This document shows, in pieces, positions 1-8,089 of a DNA stretch of 33,140 nucleotides. Under the pieces are notes generated by a model. It did no database searches and had not been told where the DNA came from. It worked only from the letters and a program-made list of their open reading frames with translations. The translations under genes and the position numbers were made by a program. The stretch is taken from NCBI GenBank assembly GCA_023431345.1, contig JAEYWK010000046.1:1-33140 (forward strand). Direction: 5' to 3'. The first letter of the stretch is position 1. Each line of letters begins with the position of its first letter. The stretch is from Pseudomonadota bacterium (GTDB taxonomy: Bacteria; Myxococcota_A; Polyangia; Polyangiales; Polyangiaceae).

Positions 1-732
1 GCCGTGGCCCCCGCCGCGCCTGAGCCGGAGAGGCCAGCGGCGCCCTCGATTCACGAGGTGTGCTTCGCCATGTGCGACAAGGTGAAGGAGAAGTGCCCGA
101 AGAGCGCGTTCGAGAGCTGCCGCGTCAACTGCGGTAAGTACGAGTCGCACGCGGAGGGTTGTGAAGACTGGGTGCGCCGGGCGCTCGTGTGCGCGCGTGA
201 CGCCGCCGATCTGGTGTGCGCCAACGTGGCGCCCGAGAGCTGCGCGAAGGCGTTCCGGGAGATGAGCGCCTGCAACAGCGGGCAAAAGCCGGTCGTCGCC
301 GCCGAGCCGACGGCGGCGGCGCTGCCGAAGGGCTTCTCGATCTACGAGAACGCGGCCGAAGGTGTCCGCGCGCCGATGCCCGAGGGCGTGACGGGGGGCG
401 ACAAAGACGTGCTCGCGACCGTGAAGCACCCCGGCGGCGCCGTGTACTCGATCCGTAAGCTACCGCGCCCCGAGGGCAAGCTGAACGAGAAGATCTTCCT
501 CAAGATCGCCATGAACCTGTTCGGCCGCTGCAGCGACAAGATGAAGATGGGCGGCATGGTCGACAAACCCGGCCGCACCTCCATCAACTACACGACCGTG
601 TGCCCCGACGGCAGCGAAGACGCGGGCCTGTTCTGGGCCACCGACAAAGCGCTGTTCATCGCCAGCGCCAAGGGCCCCGCCGGCCAGCTCGGCCCCACCG
701 AAACGTTCATTTACGGCTTCGAAGCCAAGTAG
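1..732 (+). CDS. Cys-rich hypothetical protein, 5' end outside the window
   Basis: The reading frame is open at the first base of the window, so the true start and any lipoprotein or secretion signal probably lie upstream. A GTG at base 4 is the first possible start inside. What remains is about 243 residues: a Pro/Ala-rich stretch, then a region of about 70 residues with ten cysteines (pattern such as VCFAMC, KCPK, SCRVNC), then a C-terminal domain of about 140 residues with two more cysteines. Cys-rich modules after a Pro/Ala linker are typical of secreted or surface proteins of myxobacteria, where they form disulfides outside the cytoplasm. That location is inferred. I do not recognise the family of the C-terminal domain. 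The gene runs convergent to the next one. Confidence 0.7.
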   Translation, partial: AVAPAAPEPERPAAPSIHEVCFAMCDKVKEKCPKSAFESCRVNCGKYESHAEGCEDWVRRALVCARDAADLVCANVAPESCAKAFREMSACNSGQKPVVAAEPTAAALPKGFSIYENAAEGVRAPMPEGVTGGDKDVLATVKHPGGAVYSIRKLPRPEGKLNEKIFLKIAMNLFGRCSDKMKMGGMVDKPGRTSINYTTVCPDGSEDAGLFWATDKALFIASAKGPAGQLGPTETFIYGFEAK

Positions 733-742
733 TCGCGGCGCT

Positions 743-784
743 GCCGCTCCGATCAGCCAGGCGGTGCGGCCGCGCTGGAGCGGC
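743..784. terminator. Possible bidirectional terminator hairpin
   Basis: GCCGCTCC at 743-750 is the exact inverse of GGAGCGGC at 777-784, across a 26-nt GC-rich loop. It lies in the 52-bp gap between two convergent stop codons. There is no T-tract, so support is weak. Confidence 0.3.
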
Positions 785-2593
785 TCAGCGGGTGGTGGTG
801 CTGGCGGCCGTGCGGTCGCGCCAAGCCGTGAGCCGGGCGCGCAGGCCCGCGGCGACGGCGTCGCGCTCGTCGATGGCGAGCAGCGACTCGACGGCGAGCT
901 CGGCCGCCTCGTAGTCGCCCGCCTCGACGAGCAAGCTCGCGCGGTCGCGCAGCTCACTCTGCATCACGGCCAGCGTGGCCGCGTCGCGCGCGCCGGGCTT
1001 GGCGGCGATCTCGAGCGCGCGGCCCCAGCCTTCGGCGCCTTCTTTCAGAGATTGGGTGCGGTCGGAGCGCCCGAGCGGGTGCGCCGCGAAGCGCGGGAAG
1101 AAGGCGCGCGGGGCGAGGTGGGTGCGCAGTCGCTTCGGCCAGCGGCTGTCGATCTCGACGTACAGCGGGCGCGCGTCGGAGAGGCTCGAGAGCGCGAACT
1201 CGCTCGGCGCGCCTGACAGCGCCATCTCGCGGATCAGGGGGGCGAGCGCCGGCTCTTGTCGCAAGAGCAGCGCGGCCACATTGCCGCGCTCGAGCAGCGG
1301 CTCCGGGATCACGACCAAGTCGGTGCGCGCGCCGCGCGCGATTTGCGCGGCCCACAGCCGGTAGGCGAGCGCTTCCGAGCGCACGAGCAGCAGCGCCGAC
1401 TGGGGTAGGGCTTCGAGCGCCTCGTCCGTCCAGGCGTCGGCGGCGACTTGATCTCGCCGGTCGGCAGCGAACGCGGAGTCTTCGGCGGCCGCGAACGCCA
1501 GCGTGAAGTGGAAGACGACGAGCAGCGCGCTGGCGGGCTCCGCGAACGGCAAGCGCACGCGGCGCACGTAGGTCGCTACGGCTTGAACCGCCAGCGACGA
1601 CGCGCCCGCGATCGCGATCAGCGACAGCAACCGCACGGGGGCGAGCGTGTCGCTGGCCAAGATGCCGATTTTGCTCGCGGGAAAGCCGAGGTCGACGAGC
1701 ACCAGGGCCGCGAACGGCGCGCCGATGGCCCGAATCGACGGACGCAAGACGCCGAGCGCGAGGCCGAACAGACCGAGCAAGCAGGGCAAGAGGCCGGCGT
1801 CGCTGAGCCACGCCGCGAGCGCGGTGGTGCGCTCGGCGGCCGCGTCCACCGACATCAAGCTCGAGGTGCCGATGCCGCCGGAGAGGTCGAGCGCGACGCC
1901 GGGAGCGCGCGGTCGGATCAGCAGAAACAGCGCCCACGGCACCAGGGGCGCGGCGAAGCCCAGCCCGAGCTCGAGCGCCGTGCGCGGCTGGGGCCAGCGA
2001 CGCACGAGCAGCACCCGCGAAAGCAGGGCCACGCCGAGCGCGAGCGCAGCCGAATGCGACTCGATCGCCGTCGCGCCCGCGACGGCCCCGAGCGCCAGCG
2101 TCGACCAGCTCCGCGGCTCGTCGACCGCCACCCAGATCGCGGCCAGCGCGAGCGCGACGCCGACCGTGATGCCGCCCGCGAGCGTGCCTTCGGCTTGCCA
2201 GCTCGGCGCGAGCAGGGCCGTCATCGTGGCCGCGAGCGCCAAGAGCGGCGTGAGGCGCGGCGTACCCAGCGATTGGCTGAGCACGCGCTCGATCAGCCGG
2301 TAGGCGATGACGCCGGCCACGGCCAGGCCGAGCGCGCTCACCCACCCGGCGCGCAGCAGTCGTCCGCCGATCGGCATCAGCGCGAGCAGCTGCGTGAGCG
2401 CGGTGGAGATCAGCCCCTCGCTGCCGCTGGGCACGAGGCCGAGCGCTCGGACGACCGGCATGTCGTCGCGCCATTGCCCCGTCGGTGAGGTGCGCAGCAT
2501 CGTGACGACGAGCGGCACCGCGAACGCGAGCTTCGGGCAGATCGACTCGAACAGGGCGCCGGTGCGGTTACTTTCGTCGCGGCTGGGGCTCAT
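785..2593 (-). CDS. DUF2723-like multi-spanning membrane protein
   Basis: A 602-residue protein with about ten hydrophobic segments in its first two thirds, followed by a soluble Ala/Leu-rich helical tail that may form TPR-like repeats. The N-terminal part (tryptophan/acidic WRDD, then SALGLAVAGVIAYRL) resembles the DUF2723 / protein O-mannosyltransferase-like group, which is common in myxobacteria and Bacteroidetes and related to GT-C glycosyltransferases. A glycosyl-transfer role would be an inference. I chose the ATG at 2593. An upstream in-frame extension to 2704 is possible but reads as an Arg/Pro/Cys-rich non-membrane stretch and overlaps the region ahead of aspS. The gene is divergent from aspS, with 188 bp between the two starts. 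Confidence 0.7.
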   Translation of the reverse strand: MSPSRDESNRTGALFESICPKLAFAVPLVVTMLRTSPTGQWRDDMPVVRALGLVPSGSEGLISTALTQLLALMPIGGRLLRAGWVSALGLAVAGVIAYRLIERVLSQSLGTPRLTPLLALAATMTALLAPSWQAEGTLAGGITVGVALALAAIWVAVDEPRSWSTLALGAVAGATAIESHSAALALGVALLSRVLLVRRWPQPRTALELGLGFAAPLVPWALFLLIRPRAPGVALDLSGGIGTSSLMSVDAAAERTTALAAWLSDAGLLPCLLGLFGLALGVLRPSIRAIGAPFAALVLVDLGFPASKIGILASDTLAPVRLLSLIAIAGASSLAVQAVATYVRRVRLPFAEPASALLVVFHFTLAFAAAEDSAFAADRRDQVAADAWTDEALEALPQSALLLVRSEALAYRLWAAQIARGARTDLVVIPEPLLERGNVAALLLRQEPALAPLIREMALSGAPSEFALSSLSDARPLYVEIDSRWPKRLRTHLAPRAFFPRFAAHPLGRSDRTQSLKEGAEGWGRALEIAAKPGARDAATLAVMQSELRDRASLLVEAGDYEAAELAVESLLAIDERDAVAAGLRARLTAWRDRTAASTTTR

Positions 2594-2717
2594 ACACGGA
2601 GGGCGACCGGGACAGACCCGGCCTCGTTCGTGACAGAAGCCAGATCCGCACGAATTTGGCCCAGTTTTGCGCGGATGCGCGCGCGCTCGCGATGGAGGCG
2701 CCAAACGCGCGCGCGGG

Positions 2718-2726
2718 TGGTAAAAC
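2718..2726 (+). promoter_or_regulatory. Candidate extended -10 promoter for aspS
   Basis: TGGTAAAAC reads as an extended -10 (TGn followed by a 4/6 match to TATAAT), 55 bp ahead of the aspS start. No good -35 is present at the usual distance, so this is tentative. Confidence 0.3.
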
Positions 2727-2781
2727 AGCCGGCCCGGTGGGTCGCGGAGCCTTCCGCACCCCCAAATCCAAGGAAAAACCA

Positions 2782-4677
2782 GTGGCCCGCTTCATTGATG
2801 AGCTGAAACGAACCCATAGCTGCGGCGCGCTCCGCGCCTCCGACATCGGCAAAGAGGTGGTCCTCTTCGGCTGGGTGGCCAATCGACGCGACCACGGGTC
2901 CATCGCGTTCATCGACCTGCGGGACCGCGAGGGGGTCACGCAAATCGTGTTCGATCCCGACGCCTCGGCCGAGGCCCACAAGGTCGCCGAGGCGCTGCGC
3001 GGCGAGTGGGTGATCGGCGTCCGCGGCAAGGTGAAGTCGCGCGGGGAGCAGTTCTCCAAGAAGGAGAACAAGATGGTGAGCGCCGCCAACCCCAACATCC
3101 CCACCGGTGAAATCGAGCTCACGGTGCTAGAGGCGGCCGTGTTCAACAAGGCAGAGACTCCGCCGTTCGCGATCGAAGACAAGAGCGATACGCGCGAAGA
3201 GGTGCGGCTCGAGTACCGCTACCTCGATCTGCGCCGCGGGCCGCTGCACCGCGCCTTGCGCATGCGCCACAACGTGAACCAGGCCACGCGCAACTACCTC
3301 ACCTCGCAGGGCTGCATGGAGATCGAGACGCCGTTCTTGGTCAAGTACACGCCTGGCGGCGCGCGCAACTTCCTCGTGCCGTCGCGCCTGCACGCGCAAA
3401 AATTCTACGCCTTGGCGGAGAGCCCGCAGCTGTTCAAGCAGCTGTTCATGGTCGCCGGCTACGATCGCTACTTTCAGATCGTGCGCTGCTTCCGCGACGA
3501 GGATTTGCGCATCGATCGCCAGCCCGAGTTCACGCAGATCGACATCGAGATGTCGTTCGTCAACCAGCAAGACGTGTTCAACCTGGTGGAGGGCCTCATC
3601 TTCGCGATCTGGAAGGCGGCCCTGAACGTCGACTTGACGGAGCTCTACCCGGACGGTCACTTCCCGCACCTCGACTTCGAGGAGTCGATGACCAAGTACG
3701 GCAACGACAAGCCGGACCTGCGCTTCGGCCTACCGCACACCGACTTGACGGACCTGGTCGTCGAGCATGGGGGCGGCGGAGTGCCGTTTTTCACGCCCAT
3801 CGCCGAGAAGTTCAAGAGCGGCGCTTACCGGCGCGACTTGCCGACCGAGATCGTCAAGGCGATGGTCGTGCCCGCCAGCGCGAACTTGTCGCGCACCGAT
3901 CAGGAGAAGCTCGAGCAGCAGGCCAAGGGCATGGGCGCGGGCGGCTTGGCGCGCGCGAAGGTCGGCCCGGATGGAATCTGGGTGCAGTCGCCGCTGGCGA
4001 AGAGCGCGACGCCCGAGTTCATGAAGGCGGTGAACGCGGCCGTCGGCGCGAGCGAGAACGACGTGCTGCTGTTCCAGTTCGGCAAGGCCTCGCAGGTGCA
4101 CACCGTGATGGCGAACCTGCGCGTGATCGTGGCCAAGAAGATGGGGCTCATCCCGGAGGTCGGCCACGGCGACCAGTGGAATTTCAGCTGGGTCGTCGAT
4201 CCGCCATTGTTCGAGTACGACGACGACAGCAAGACGTGGGCGGCCGCGCACCACGCCTTCACGCGCCCGCACGACGACTCGGTGGCGCTGATCGACACCG
4301 ACCCGGGCAAGGTGCTCTGCTACCGCTACGACTTGGTGCTGAACGGCTTCGAGATCGCGGGCGGCAGCATCCGCTTGCACGATCCCGAGGTGCAGAAGAA
4401 GGTGTTCGCGGCGCTCGGCATCAAAGACGAAGAGGCGCAGGAGAAGTTCGGCTTCTTGCTCAGCGCCTTGAAGTTCGGCGCGCCGCCTCACGGCGGTATC
4501 GCGCTCGGCATGGATCGCATCATGATGCTGATGAACGCCACCGAGAGCATCCGTGACGTGATCGCGTTCCCGAAGACGCAGAAGGGCACCGACATGATGA
4601 GCGACGCGCCGGGCATGGTCGGGCCGCATCAGCTCGCGGAGCTGCGCATCCGCACCATCGGTGAGCCGCAGACGTGA
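2782..4677 (+). CDS. aspS: Aspartyl-tRNA synthetase (probably non-discriminating)
   Basis: Class II aminoacyl-tRNA synthetase that charges tRNA with aspartate in the cytoplasm. Of its 631 residues, about 20-135 form the OB-fold anticodon-binding domain. The catalytic core follows with motif 2 (FRDEDLR), the bacterial insertion domain, and the motif 3 region GGIALGMDRIMMLM near the C terminus. The start is a GTG preceded by AAGGA at 2770-2774 (7-nt spacing). The protein then begins with the usual ARFIDELKRTHSCG. The anticodon-domain motif reads RRDHGS, with His38 where discriminating bacterial enzymes such as that of E. coli have Leu (RRDLGS). In Pseudomonas the His form is a non-discriminating enzyme that also makes Asp-tRNA(Asn). 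The DUF2325-like gene follows 19 bp downstream. Confidence 0.97.
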   Translation: MARFIDELKRTHSCGALRASDIGKEVVLFGWVANRRDHGSIAFIDLRDREGVTQIVFDPDASAEAHKVAEALRGEWVIGVRGKVKSRGEQFSKKENKMVSAANPNIPTGEIELTVLEAAVFNKAETPPFAIEDKSDTREEVRLEYRYLDLRRGPLHRALRMRHNVNQATRNYLTSQGCMEIETPFLVKYTPGGARNFLVPSRLHAQKFYALAESPQLFKQLFMVAGYDRYFQIVRCFRDEDLRIDRQPEFTQIDIEMSFVNQQDVFNLVEGLIFAIWKAALNVDLTELYPDGHFPHLDFEESMTKYGNDKPDLRFGLPHTDLTDLVVEHGGGGVPFFTPIAEKFKSGAYRRDLPTEIVKAMVVPASANLSRTDQEKLEQQAKGMGAGGLARAKVGPDGIWVQSPLAKSATPEFMKAVNAAVGASENDVLLFQFGKASQVHTVMANLRVIVAKKMGLIPEVGHGDQWNFSWVVDPPLFEYDDDSKTWAAAHHAFTRPHDDSVALIDTDPGKVLCYRYDLVLNGFEIAGGSIRLHDPEVQKKVFAALGIKDEEAQEKFGFLLSALKFGAPPHGGIALGMDRIMMLMNATESIRDVIAFPKTQKGTDMMSDAPGMVGPHQLAELRIRTIGEPQT

Positions 4678-4696
4678 ACGCGCGCGTGAGCCGGCG

Positions 4697-5410
4697 ATGA
4701 CCGATCCGGCTTCTCCGATCGACGAGCTGCTCGAGAGCCTCCGTGCGGCGCTGGCCGCGCGGAGGCGCGACGGGGCCGCGCGCATCGAGCGAGTCGAGGC
4801 GGCGCTCGGCTCGTACCGGCGCGCCGTCGAGCAGCAGCTCGCCCACGATTTCGCGGCCGAGCACCGCCTGAAGGCGCCGAGCAAGACGGGCGTCTCCGTG
4901 GCCCGCGCGGCGGAGGAGCTGCGCGACGCGCTGCTGCAGCTGCCGGAGCTTTCGCGCTTGCTGCAGCCCAAGCTCGACACCGTGGCCCCCGACGAGCACG
5001 CGCCCATGCCGCTGAAGGCACCGCCGAGCAAGAGCGCGCTGAAGGCGCCCGAGCCGGTGGTCGGTGACTTCCCGAAGCTGCGCGCGGCCTTCGCCGCGCA
5101 GAAGCTGGTCGTCATCGGCGCGCTGTCGCGCGATCGCAGCGACGCGGTGCCCGAGGGCTTCGCCGATCACGTGGAGTGGATCGACACGGAGCGCGACGGC
5201 GTGCACGCGCTCGGCAATCTGCCGCAGCGCATCCGACACGGCCGCGTTTGCGGCGTCGTGATCCTCGATCGAGCCGTGAAGCACAAGCACAGCGAGCCCG
5301 CGCTGGCGGCGGCGCGCGACGCCCACGTCCCCACCGCGTTCGCCGGGCAAGGTGGGCGCGCGTCGCTCGAGCGCGCCTTTGCGCAGATCGAGTCGATGAT
5401 CACGGATTAG
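4697..5410 (+). CDS. DUF2325-like protein of unknown function
   Basis: A 237-residue cytoplasmic protein. Residues 1-95 are charged and helical, probably a coiled coil. Residues 96-125 are a Pro/Lys-rich linker. Residues 135-235 form an alpha/beta domain (KLVVIGALSRDR, CGVVILDRAVKHKHSEPAL, VPTAFAGQGGRASLERAF) whose strand and loop pattern matches DUF2325, including the conserved step where a His/Ser element is followed by a glycine pair and a Leu-rich helix. The molecular role of that family is not established. The ATG at 4697 follows the aspS stop by 19 bp, so the two may be cotranscribed. An earlier in-frame ATG at 4661 would overlap aspS and adds an Arg-rich tail, so I do not favour it. 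Confidence 0.7.
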   Translation: MTDPASPIDELLESLRAALAARRRDGAARIERVEAALGSYRRAVEQQLAHDFAAEHRLKAPSKTGVSVARAAEELRDALLQLPELSRLLQPKLDTVAPDEHAPMPLKAPPSKSALKAPEPVVGDFPKLRAAFAAQKLVVIGALSRDRSDAVPEGFADHVEWIDTERDGVHALGNLPQRIRHGRVCGVVILDRAVKHKHSEPALAAARDAHVPTAFAGQGGRASLERAFAQIESMITD

Positions 5411-5513
5411 GGCGGCGGTTTTGCGGTGGGGAGAGCCGCCGGAAGGGCCGTGCCGGCGGCAAAATCTCGTGCCGCGCATGCTAGCCCGGGGGCGCCACGG
5501 AAGTGCGGCCGAT

Positions 5514-5536
5514 GGGGCTGCGGTTGAGGCAGCCCC
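5514..5536 (+). terminator. GGGCTGC-type hairpin, possible terminator
   Basis: GGGGCTGC (5514-5521) and GCAGCCCC (5529-5536) form a perfect 8-bp stem with the 7-nt loop GGTTGAG. It sits 104 bp after the DUF2325-like stop and ahead of the signalling operon. There is no T-tract. Part of it is duplicated: CTGCGGTTGAG occurs at 5518-5528 and again at 5537-5547. The stem core is the same as in the hairpin at 13544-13566. Confidence 0.45.
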
Positions 5537-5548
5537 CTGCGGTTGAGC

Positions 5549-5578
5549 TTGACCTCGTGGCCGAGCTACGGACACGAT
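5549..5578 (+). promoter_or_regulatory. Candidate sigma70-type promoter for the chemosensory operon
   Basis: TTGACC (5549-5554, 5/6 to the -35 consensus), an 18-nt spacer, then CACGAT (5573-5578, 3/6 to the -10). The predicted start of transcription falls about 10 bp before the ATG at 5595. The -10 is weak. Confidence 0.35.
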
Positions 5579-5594
5579 TGAAGGCCCTTCCGAG

Positions 5595-6998
5595 ATGAGC
5601 GCGCGAATTCTGGTCGTCGATGACAGCCCCACGATCCGCAAGGTCGTGTGCTCGATTTTGGAAGCGAGCGCCTTCGAGGCGGTGCCGGCGCAAGACGGTC
5701 AGGAGGCGCTCGAGCTGCTCGGCCGCCAAAAGGTGGACCTGGTGCTGCTCGACTTCGTGATGCCGCGCATGAATGGCTATCAGTTCTGCCGCGAGCTGCG
5801 CGCGAAGGAGGACCTGAAGGCTCTGCCAGTGGTGCTGATGAGCGCCAAGGGCGACAAGATCCGCGGTCAATTCGTGCAGCAGACGGGGGCCATCGACGCG
5901 ATTACGAAGCCGTTCGACGCGCGCGGGCTGGTGGCGGTGGTCGAAGGCGCGCTGAAGAAGCACGAGGAAGGGCGCGGGCGTCCGGTGCCGGACGGCGAGT
6001 CGATGCCGTTCGAGGAGACGGAGACGGGCTCGATGGAGAGCCTGCGCCCGAGTCGCACGAGCTTCAGTGAAGATCCGGGGCTGCGGCGGGTGCAGGCGGC
6101 GCAAGAGTACGGCGCGGCGCTGTCGCGGCTGATCATGCCGGAGCTGTCGAAGACGCCCGAGCTCGAGGGCGCGTCCGAGGCGGTGGCGGCGGCGGTGCAG
6201 CGCGCGATCACGCCCGAGAGCATGGGCGCGATGGGCACGCTGCTGCGCGCGCTGAGCTACGGCGATAAAACGCGCGAGGTGCTGGCGGGCGACATCAGCG
6301 TCGTGTCGATCGCGGAGGTGCTGCAGCTGCTGGATTTGCAGCGTCAAACCGGCGCGCTCAGCATGTTCACCAAGCACAGCGAGGTGACGCTCTACATCAA
6401 CAAAGGCCGCGTGGACTTCGCGAGCTCACGCGGGATGCGCGTGGAGTTCTTGCTCGGGCGCTACCTGGTGGAGATCGGCGCCGTCACGCGGGATGAGCTC
6501 GCGAGCGTGCTCGACAAGCGCGGCAGCAACAAGCGCTTGCTGGGTGAGCTGCTGGTGCAGCTCGGCATGGTGACCGAAGATCAGGTGAAGCGCGCGCTCA
6601 CGCGGCAAACCTCGGAGCTGCTCTACGAAGCGGTGCGCTGGAGCGCCGGGCGTTTTGCGTTCACGGTCGAGGCGGAGAACCCGGCCGCGACGAAGGCGGC
6701 GCTGGGCATGGAGACGGGCGCGCTGGTGATGGAGGGCTTCCGCCGCGTCGACGAGTGGCGTTTGATCGAGGGCAGCTTCGACTTCGACGAGGTGCTCTAT
6801 CAAGACACGGTCGCGATCGAGCGCCTGGGCGAGGAAGCGAACTTGACGCGTCAAGAGCGCAACGTGCTCGAGGCCATCGACGGCGAGCGCACGATTCGCG
6901 AGCTCGTCGACTCGCAAAACATCAGCTCCTTCGAGCTGTGTAAGATTTTGTATCAGTTCCTCAACTCGCGCCTGGTACGGCGCAAGGCCGCGGCCTGA
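5595..6998 (+). CDS. Receiver-DUF4388 (PATAN) response regulator
   Basis: A 467-residue cytoplasmic response regulator. Residues 1-120 are a complete receiver domain: acidic pair Asp9/Asp10, phospho-acceptor Asp53 in VLLDFVMPRMNG, Ser83 in MSAKG, and Lys105 in TKPFDA. After a linker with a helical segment, residues about 228-360 match DUF4388/PATAN (GDISVVSIAEVLQLLDLQRQ, TLYINKGRVDFA). Residues 285-335 include ELLVQLGMVTEDQVKRAL, which resembles the N-terminal domain of GspE/PilB-type ATPases. A further helical region ends the protein (DGERTIRELV, a PATAN-associated motif). It has no DNA-binding or enzymatic output domain, so it probably acts by protein contact, as PATAN proteins do in motility and phototaxis. 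It is the first gene of a four-gene chemosensory set and is presumably the partner of the kinase at 8086. Confidence 0.9.
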   Translation: MSARILVVDDSPTIRKVVCSILEASAFEAVPAQDGQEALELLGRQKVDLVLLDFVMPRMNGYQFCRELRAKEDLKALPVVLMSAKGDKIRGQFVQQTGAIDAITKPFDARGLVAVVEGALKKHEEGRGRPVPDGESMPFEETETGSMESLRPSRTSFSEDPGLRRVQAAQEYGAALSRLIMPELSKTPELEGASEAVAAAVQRAITPESMGAMGTLLRALSYGDKTREVLAGDISVVSIAEVLQLLDLQRQTGALSMFTKHSEVTLYINKGRVDFASSRGMRVEFLLGRYLVEIGAVTRDELASVLDKRGSNKRLLGELLVQLGMVTEDQVKRALTRQTSELLYEAVRWSAGRFAFTVEAENPAATKAALGMETGALVMEGFRRVDEWRLIEGSFDFDEVLYQDTVAIERLGEEANLTRQERNVLEAIDGERTIRELVDSQNISSFELCKILYQFLNSRLVRRKAAA

Positions 6999-7007
6999 GC
7001 GCGCGCA

Positions 7008-7400
7008 ATGGTCACTCAGAGCCCCGCACTGCCCTTGAACCGCGCGGGGGTGATCGTGCGGCTGAACGGCGAGCTCAGGTTCTTGCCTTCGCACTCGGTG
7101 CGGCGCTTCGTGCCGGTGCCGGCGATTTCGGACGTGGCCGGCACGGGGCTGACGATGGCGCTGGTCGACGGTCAGGTGCTGGCCATCATCGCGGTGGGCC
7201 CGCGCGGCAGCGCGCTCACGGTGTGCGAGGTAGGCGGTGAGCTGGTGGGCCTGCTCGGCGCGGATCCAGAGGCGGTAGGTTTTTTCGAGGCCGACGGCGA
7301 CGGCGTGGCGCTGCACGGCTTGCGCGCGCCCGCGCTCGACGTGGCCGAGCTGGTGCGCTCGTCGGCGCGCGGCGCGAGCGAGCAAGGAGTCGAAGCATGA
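7008..7400 (+). CDS. Small CheW-like coupling protein
   Basis: A 130-residue soluble protein whose layout fits a divergent CheW fold: an opening strand pair (VIVRLNGELRFLPSHSVRRF), a middle VDGQVLAIIAVGP where CheW has its 'G.ViPvidl' strand, and a late EVGGELVGLLGADPEAVG where CheW has its 'g..vGl.VD.v..v' strand. CheW proteins join receptors to the CheA kinase. The assignment rests on this pattern plus position between the regulator and the MCP-like gene, so it is an inference. The gene starts 9 bp after the regulator, and its TGA shares ATGA with the next start, which indicates translational coupling. Confidence 0.6.
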   Translation: MVTQSPALPLNRAGVIVRLNGELRFLPSHSVRRFVPVPAISDVAGTGLTMALVDGQVLAIIAVGPRGSALTVCEVGGELVGLLGADPEAVGFFEADGDGVALHGLRAPALDVAELVRSSARGASEQGVEA

Positions 7401-8089
7401 CCGAGATCGCGGCGGCAGATCGCCAGCGCTTGGCCGAGAGCTTGGCCGAGGCCATCAAGGCCGCTGAGGACGCGGAGCAGGCGAGCGGCCAGGCGCAAGC
7501 GCAAGCGGCCCGGCAGGCGGCGGAAATCGAGGGCCTGCTCGAGGGCGGGGAGCGGCTGGCGCTGCGCGGCCGTGACTTGCGCGGCAGCGTGCAAGAGCTG
7601 CGCGACTCGCTCGAGCGCGGCCGGCTCTCGACGCTGAACGCGGCGCTCGAGGGCGCGCGGCTGGGCGAGGTCGCGGGCAAAGCGTTGATGGCCATGACCG
7701 AAGAGGTGCGGAGCGCGCTCGGGCGCAGCGCCGACGTGCTCGACGATCACGCCACGCGCGTGGCCGAGCTGGAGCGCGAGCGCGAGCGGCTGGTGCTCGC
7801 GCTGGGGCCGCTGGCCGACGCCGCCCGCGCGGTCGCGGGCGAGGTGCTCCGCGCGGCGGAGCGGAGCCGCGCTCAGGGCAGCGCGCTCGCGGAGCTGGCG
7901 AGCGAGCTGCGGGCTCAGCTCGGCGTCGACCCGGAGCTGGGCGGCCTCGTCGCCCGCGCCGGGCGGGAAGCGGCGGAGCTGCTCGATACCTTGGCGGCGC
8001 TCGAGGCGCGCGGCGCCGGCGACGCGGCGCGGGCGCTGCGAGCGCGCGTGGCTTCGCTCGAGGCTGAGCGCACGACGGACGACTCGTGA
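7397..8089 (+). CDS. Soluble methyl-accepting chemotaxis protein-like signalling protein
   Basis: A 230-residue, almost fully helical protein rich in Ala, Glu and Arg. Around residues 70-107 it carries a degenerate chemoreceptor hairpin tip: LERGRLSTLNAALEGARLGE followed by AMTEEVRSAL. The canonical form is IAxQTNLLALNAAIEAARAGE...EVRxLA. There is no membrane segment, HAMP or sensor domain, and the protein is much shorter than usual receptors, so it looks like only the kinase-contact coiled coil. It could nucleate a cytoplasmic array or take input from another protein. ATGA overlap with the CheW-like gene and GTGA overlap with the kinase gene place it inside a coupled operon. Methylation sites are not evident, and no CheR or CheB gene is nearby. 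Confidence 0.75.
   Translation: MTEIAAADRQRLAESLAEAIKAAEDAEQASGQAQAQAARQAAEIEGLLEGGERLALRGRDLRGSVQELRDSLERGRLSTLNAALEGARLGEVAGKALMAMTEEVRSALGRSADVLDDHATRVAELERERERLVLALGPLADAARAVAGEVLRAAERSRAQGSALAELASELRAQLGVDPELGGLVARAGREAAELLDTLAALEARGAGDAARALRARVASLEAERTTDDS

Noticed and set aside
954..2474. Long open frame on the minus strand inside the DUF2723-like gene
   Set aside because: Extremely Arg/Ala-rich with no domain or hydrophobic pattern; it is a by-product of high GC in the real gene's other frame.
3730..5115. Long minus-strand frame opposite aspS and the DUF2325-like gene
   Set aside because: The plus-strand frame encodes a complete, well-conserved AspRS; the antisense translation has no recognisable protein features.
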